The position numbers and the translations under genes are program-made. The notes below the pieces were generated by a model, which saw only the letters and a list, made by a program, of their open reading frames with translations, was not told the origin of the DNA and made no database searches. Shown piece after piece: positions 5,943 through 7,424 of a DNA stretch of 7,424 nt. Source of the stretch: an uncultured Bacteroidota bacterium (GTDB lineage Bacteria; Bacteroidota; Bacteroidia; Chitinophagales; Chitinophagaceae); the NCBI GenBank assembly GCA_903851455.1, contig CAINOM010000107.1, positions 1 through 7,424 of the forward strand, in the 5' to 3' direction. Position 1 is the stretch's first letter, and each line of letters opens with the position of its first letter.

Positions 5943-6845
5943 ATGAAAATAACACTCACAGGATCGTTAGGACACATCAGCAGGCCACTTGCCATAGAGT
6001 TGGTTCAGAAAGGGCACAACGTAACAGTTATCAGCAGCAAGGCTGAAAGACAAAACGAAATTGAAGCCATTGGTGCAAAAGCGGTAATTGGGACCATGGC
6101 AGATGCCGGATTTTTAACGGAGGCTTTCAAAGGCGCAGATGTTGTTTATGTTATGGAAACGCATGGTGCCGGCAGTTTCTTTGACCAGGAGCTTGATCTT
6201 ATGGCCGCTATCAGCAAGATCGGGCATAACTATAAGAGGGCCATTGAGCAGTCGGGAGTGAAGCGCGTGGTGCACCTGAGCAGCATAGGCGCGCATACCG
6301 ATAAAGGCAATGGAATGCTCGCTTTTCACCATGATGTCGAGAGCACGCTGAAGCAGCTGCCGGACGACGTGTCCATCAAGTTTATGCGCCCGGTTGGGTT
6401 TTACTACAATATGCTGGCATTTATCCCTACAATAAAATCGCAAGGAGCGATCATCTCCAACTACGGTGGTGACGATAAGGAACCGTGGGTGTCGCCTGTA
6501 GATATTGCCGCTGTTATTGCCGAGGAAATTGAAAAACCTTTCAATGGAAGAGAGATACGTTATATTGCCAGTGATGAAGTTTCGCCAAATGAAGTGGCAG
6601 GCATTTTAGGTGAAGCCATTGACAAACCCGACCTGAAATGGCTGGTTATTCCGGACGAACAATTATTGAACAGCCTTGTGGGCGTGGGTATGAATCCGCA
6701 AGTAGCCAAAGGCTTTGTGGAAATGAATGCAAGCCGGCGCGGCGGTGTATTGTACGAAGATTACTATCGCAACAAGCCCACACTAAGCAAGACAAAGCTG
6801 AGAGATTTTGCAAAGGATTTTGCGGTAGCGTACAATAAAGCTTAA
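5943..6845 (+). CDS. NmrA-like atypical SDR, NAD(P)-binding protein
   Basis: This 300-aa protein has an N-terminal Rossmann fold of the NmrA-like, atypical short-chain dehydrogenase type. The dinucleotide-binding loop is TGSLGHIS (residues 6-13), followed by LVQKGHNVTVISSKAER, where S and K/R after the second strand favour NADP(H). GADVVYVMETHG ends the fourth strand and KRVVHLSSIGAHT (107-119) the fifth. The classical YxxxK catalytic pair is absent: the matching helix reads AFHHDVESTLKQ (127-138). MRPVGFYYNM and DIAAVIAEEI follow, as in NAD(P)H-binding oxidoreductase-like or quinone-reductase-like members. The ATG at 5943 is chosen because it places the Rossmann strand at the start (MKITLTGSLG); an ATG at 5898 would add 15 residues lying over the inverted repeat. 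No signal peptide is visible, so it is cytoplasmic. The aldo/keto reductase gene follows after 87 bp on the same strand. The fold is firm; the substrate is unknown, and it may be a redox sensor rather than an enzyme. Confidence 0.9.
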   Translation: MKITLTGSLGHISRPLAIELVQKGHNVTVISSKAERQNEIEAIGAKAVIGTMADAGFLTEAFKGADVVYVMETHGAGSFFDQELDLMAAISKIGHNYKRAIEQSGVKRVVHLSSIGAHTDKGNGMLAFHHDVESTLKQLPDDVSIKFMRPVGFYYNMLAFIPTIKSQGAIISNYGGDDKEPWVSPVDIAAVIAEEIEKPFNGREIRYIASDEVSPNEVAGILGEAIDKPDLKWLVIPDEQLLNSLVGVGMNPQVAKGFVEMNASRRGGVLYEDYYRNKPTLSKTKLRDFAKDFAVAYNKA

Positions 6846-6850
6846 CGGTT

Positions 6851-6867
6851 TGATCTTAAATAGATCA
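6851..6867. repeat. Small inverted repeat TGATCT-N5-AGATCA
   Basis: Perfect 6-bp arms lie in the 87-bp gap between the SDR and aldo/keto reductase genes, starting 6 bp after the SDR stop codon. No T-run follows closely, so termination is unlikely. The rest of the gap is A/T-rich and shows no clear promoter. The two genes may be co-transcribed. The repeat may be due to chance. Confidence 0.22.
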
Positions 6868-6932
6868 CTTAAGGATTTCTGGATGATATTTTAACAACGT
6901 TTGTAACTGAGGTTTACCTAAATTGGATTTTT

Positions 6933-7424
6933 ATGATGACACGGGAAATAATAATTGCGGGAGATAGTAGGACTCCGCTTAAAGTCAAACGTTTTGGCTA
7001 TGGTACTATGCGTCTCACAGGGCCGGGCATCTGGGGTGAACCAGCAAATCGCCCTGAAGCGCTGCAGATATTAGAGCAATGTATTGCAAGCGGCATCAAT
7101 TTTTTGGATACGGCCGATTATTACGGAGAAGATATAACGAACCGTCTGATAAAGGAAGCGCTCTATCCTTATCCCGATGATCTGGTGATATGCACCAAGG
7201 TGGGCGGGGCGAGAAAGCCCGATAAAAGCTGGGTACATTTTAATAGCCCGGAAAATTTGCGCAGCAGTATTGATAACAATCTGCGCACGCTGAAACTGGA
7301 GCAAATAACCCTTGTTCATTTCAGGGCTTTCCCGGGCGATGAGGGAGCTTTCAGAGAATCGATGCGGGCAATGTTTGAGATGCAGCAGGAAGGGAAAATA
7401 TTGCATGTGGGTGTGAGCAACGTC
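6933..7424 (+). CDS. Aldo/keto reductase, YdbC/PdxI-like (3' end beyond window)
   Basis: The frame is open from ATG 6933 to the window edge, giving the first 164 residues of a protein that should be about 280-300 aa. It is an aldo/keto reductase, a TIM-barrel enzyme that reduces carbonyl groups with NADPH. The catalytic tetrad is complete: D59 and Y64 in NFLDTADYYG, K89 in ICTKVGG and H129 in LVHFR. The start FGYGTMRLTGPGIWGEP (21-37) and TNRLIKEALYPYPDDL (69-84) resemble, from memory, E. coli YdbC, reported as the pyridoxal reductase PdxI. That makes a vitamin B6 aldehyde one candidate substrate, but close relatives act on other carbonyls. The visible part ends in KILHVGVSNV, the usual GxSN cofactor-region strand, so the C-terminal cofactor-binding residues are outside the window. 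A second ATG directly follows the first (6936), and either could start translation. No Shine-Dalgarno is visible. Family is firm; substrate is inference. Confidence 0.92.
   Translation, partial: MMTREIIIAGDSRTPLKVKRFGYGTMRLTGPGIWGEPANRPEALQILEQCIASGINFLDTADYYGEDITNRLIKEALYPYPDDLVICTKVGGARKPDKSWVHFNSPENLRSSIDNNLRTLKLEQITLVHFRAFPGDEGAFRESMRAMFEMQQEGKILHVGVSNV

Overview
The window looks like a chromosomal segment of a member of the phylum Bacteroidota, most likely near the Chitinophagaceae. The reasons are a secreted protein with a C-terminal type IX secretion (T9SS) sorting domain, a TPR-coiled-coil-membrane receptor layout typical of that phylum, A/T-rich leaders without a clear Shine-Dalgarno sequence, and moderate GC content. 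The family placement is inference from style, not from a marker gene.

Layout, left to right. Positions 1-177 hold the 3' remains of a sensor histidine kinase on the + strand, apparently broken by a frame change or internal deletion. Positions 290-1192 (- strand) encode a complete DUF72/YecE-type TIM-barrel protein of 300 aa. A 149-bp divergent intergenic region (1193-1341) contains a small perfect palindrome and repeated TCTACCCCC elements. Positions 1342-3312 (+) encode a 656-aa one-pass membrane receptor with a signal peptide, a periplasmic TPR domain, a coiled coil, one membrane helix and a cytoplasmic class III adenylate cyclase with every key catalytic residue present. After 57 bp, 3370-5766 (+) encodes a 798-aa secreted protein with twelve NHL repeats, probably two six-bladed propellers, and a T9SS sorting domain. 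A strong intrinsic terminator (5801-5845) closes this pair. A leader with direct and inverted repeats (5862-5926) precedes an NmrA-like atypical SDR protein (5943-6845). An aldo/keto reductase of the YdbC/PdxI-like type follows (6933 to the window end, truncated by the window).

How the genes may work together. The cyclase and the NHL protein share strand, a short gap and one downstream terminator, so they may be co-transcribed. This would pair a cAMP-producing envelope receptor with a surface or secreted propeller protein, but a direct functional link is only inference. The SDR and aldo/keto reductase form a second same-strand pair of NAD(P)H-using oxidoreductase folds, plausibly a detoxification or housekeeping redox unit. 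No RNA genes, CRISPR arrays, insertion sequences or phage genes were seen. No clearly undescribed system is evident. The most interesting items are the receptor cyclase, the two-part NHL array and the repeats before the SDR gene.
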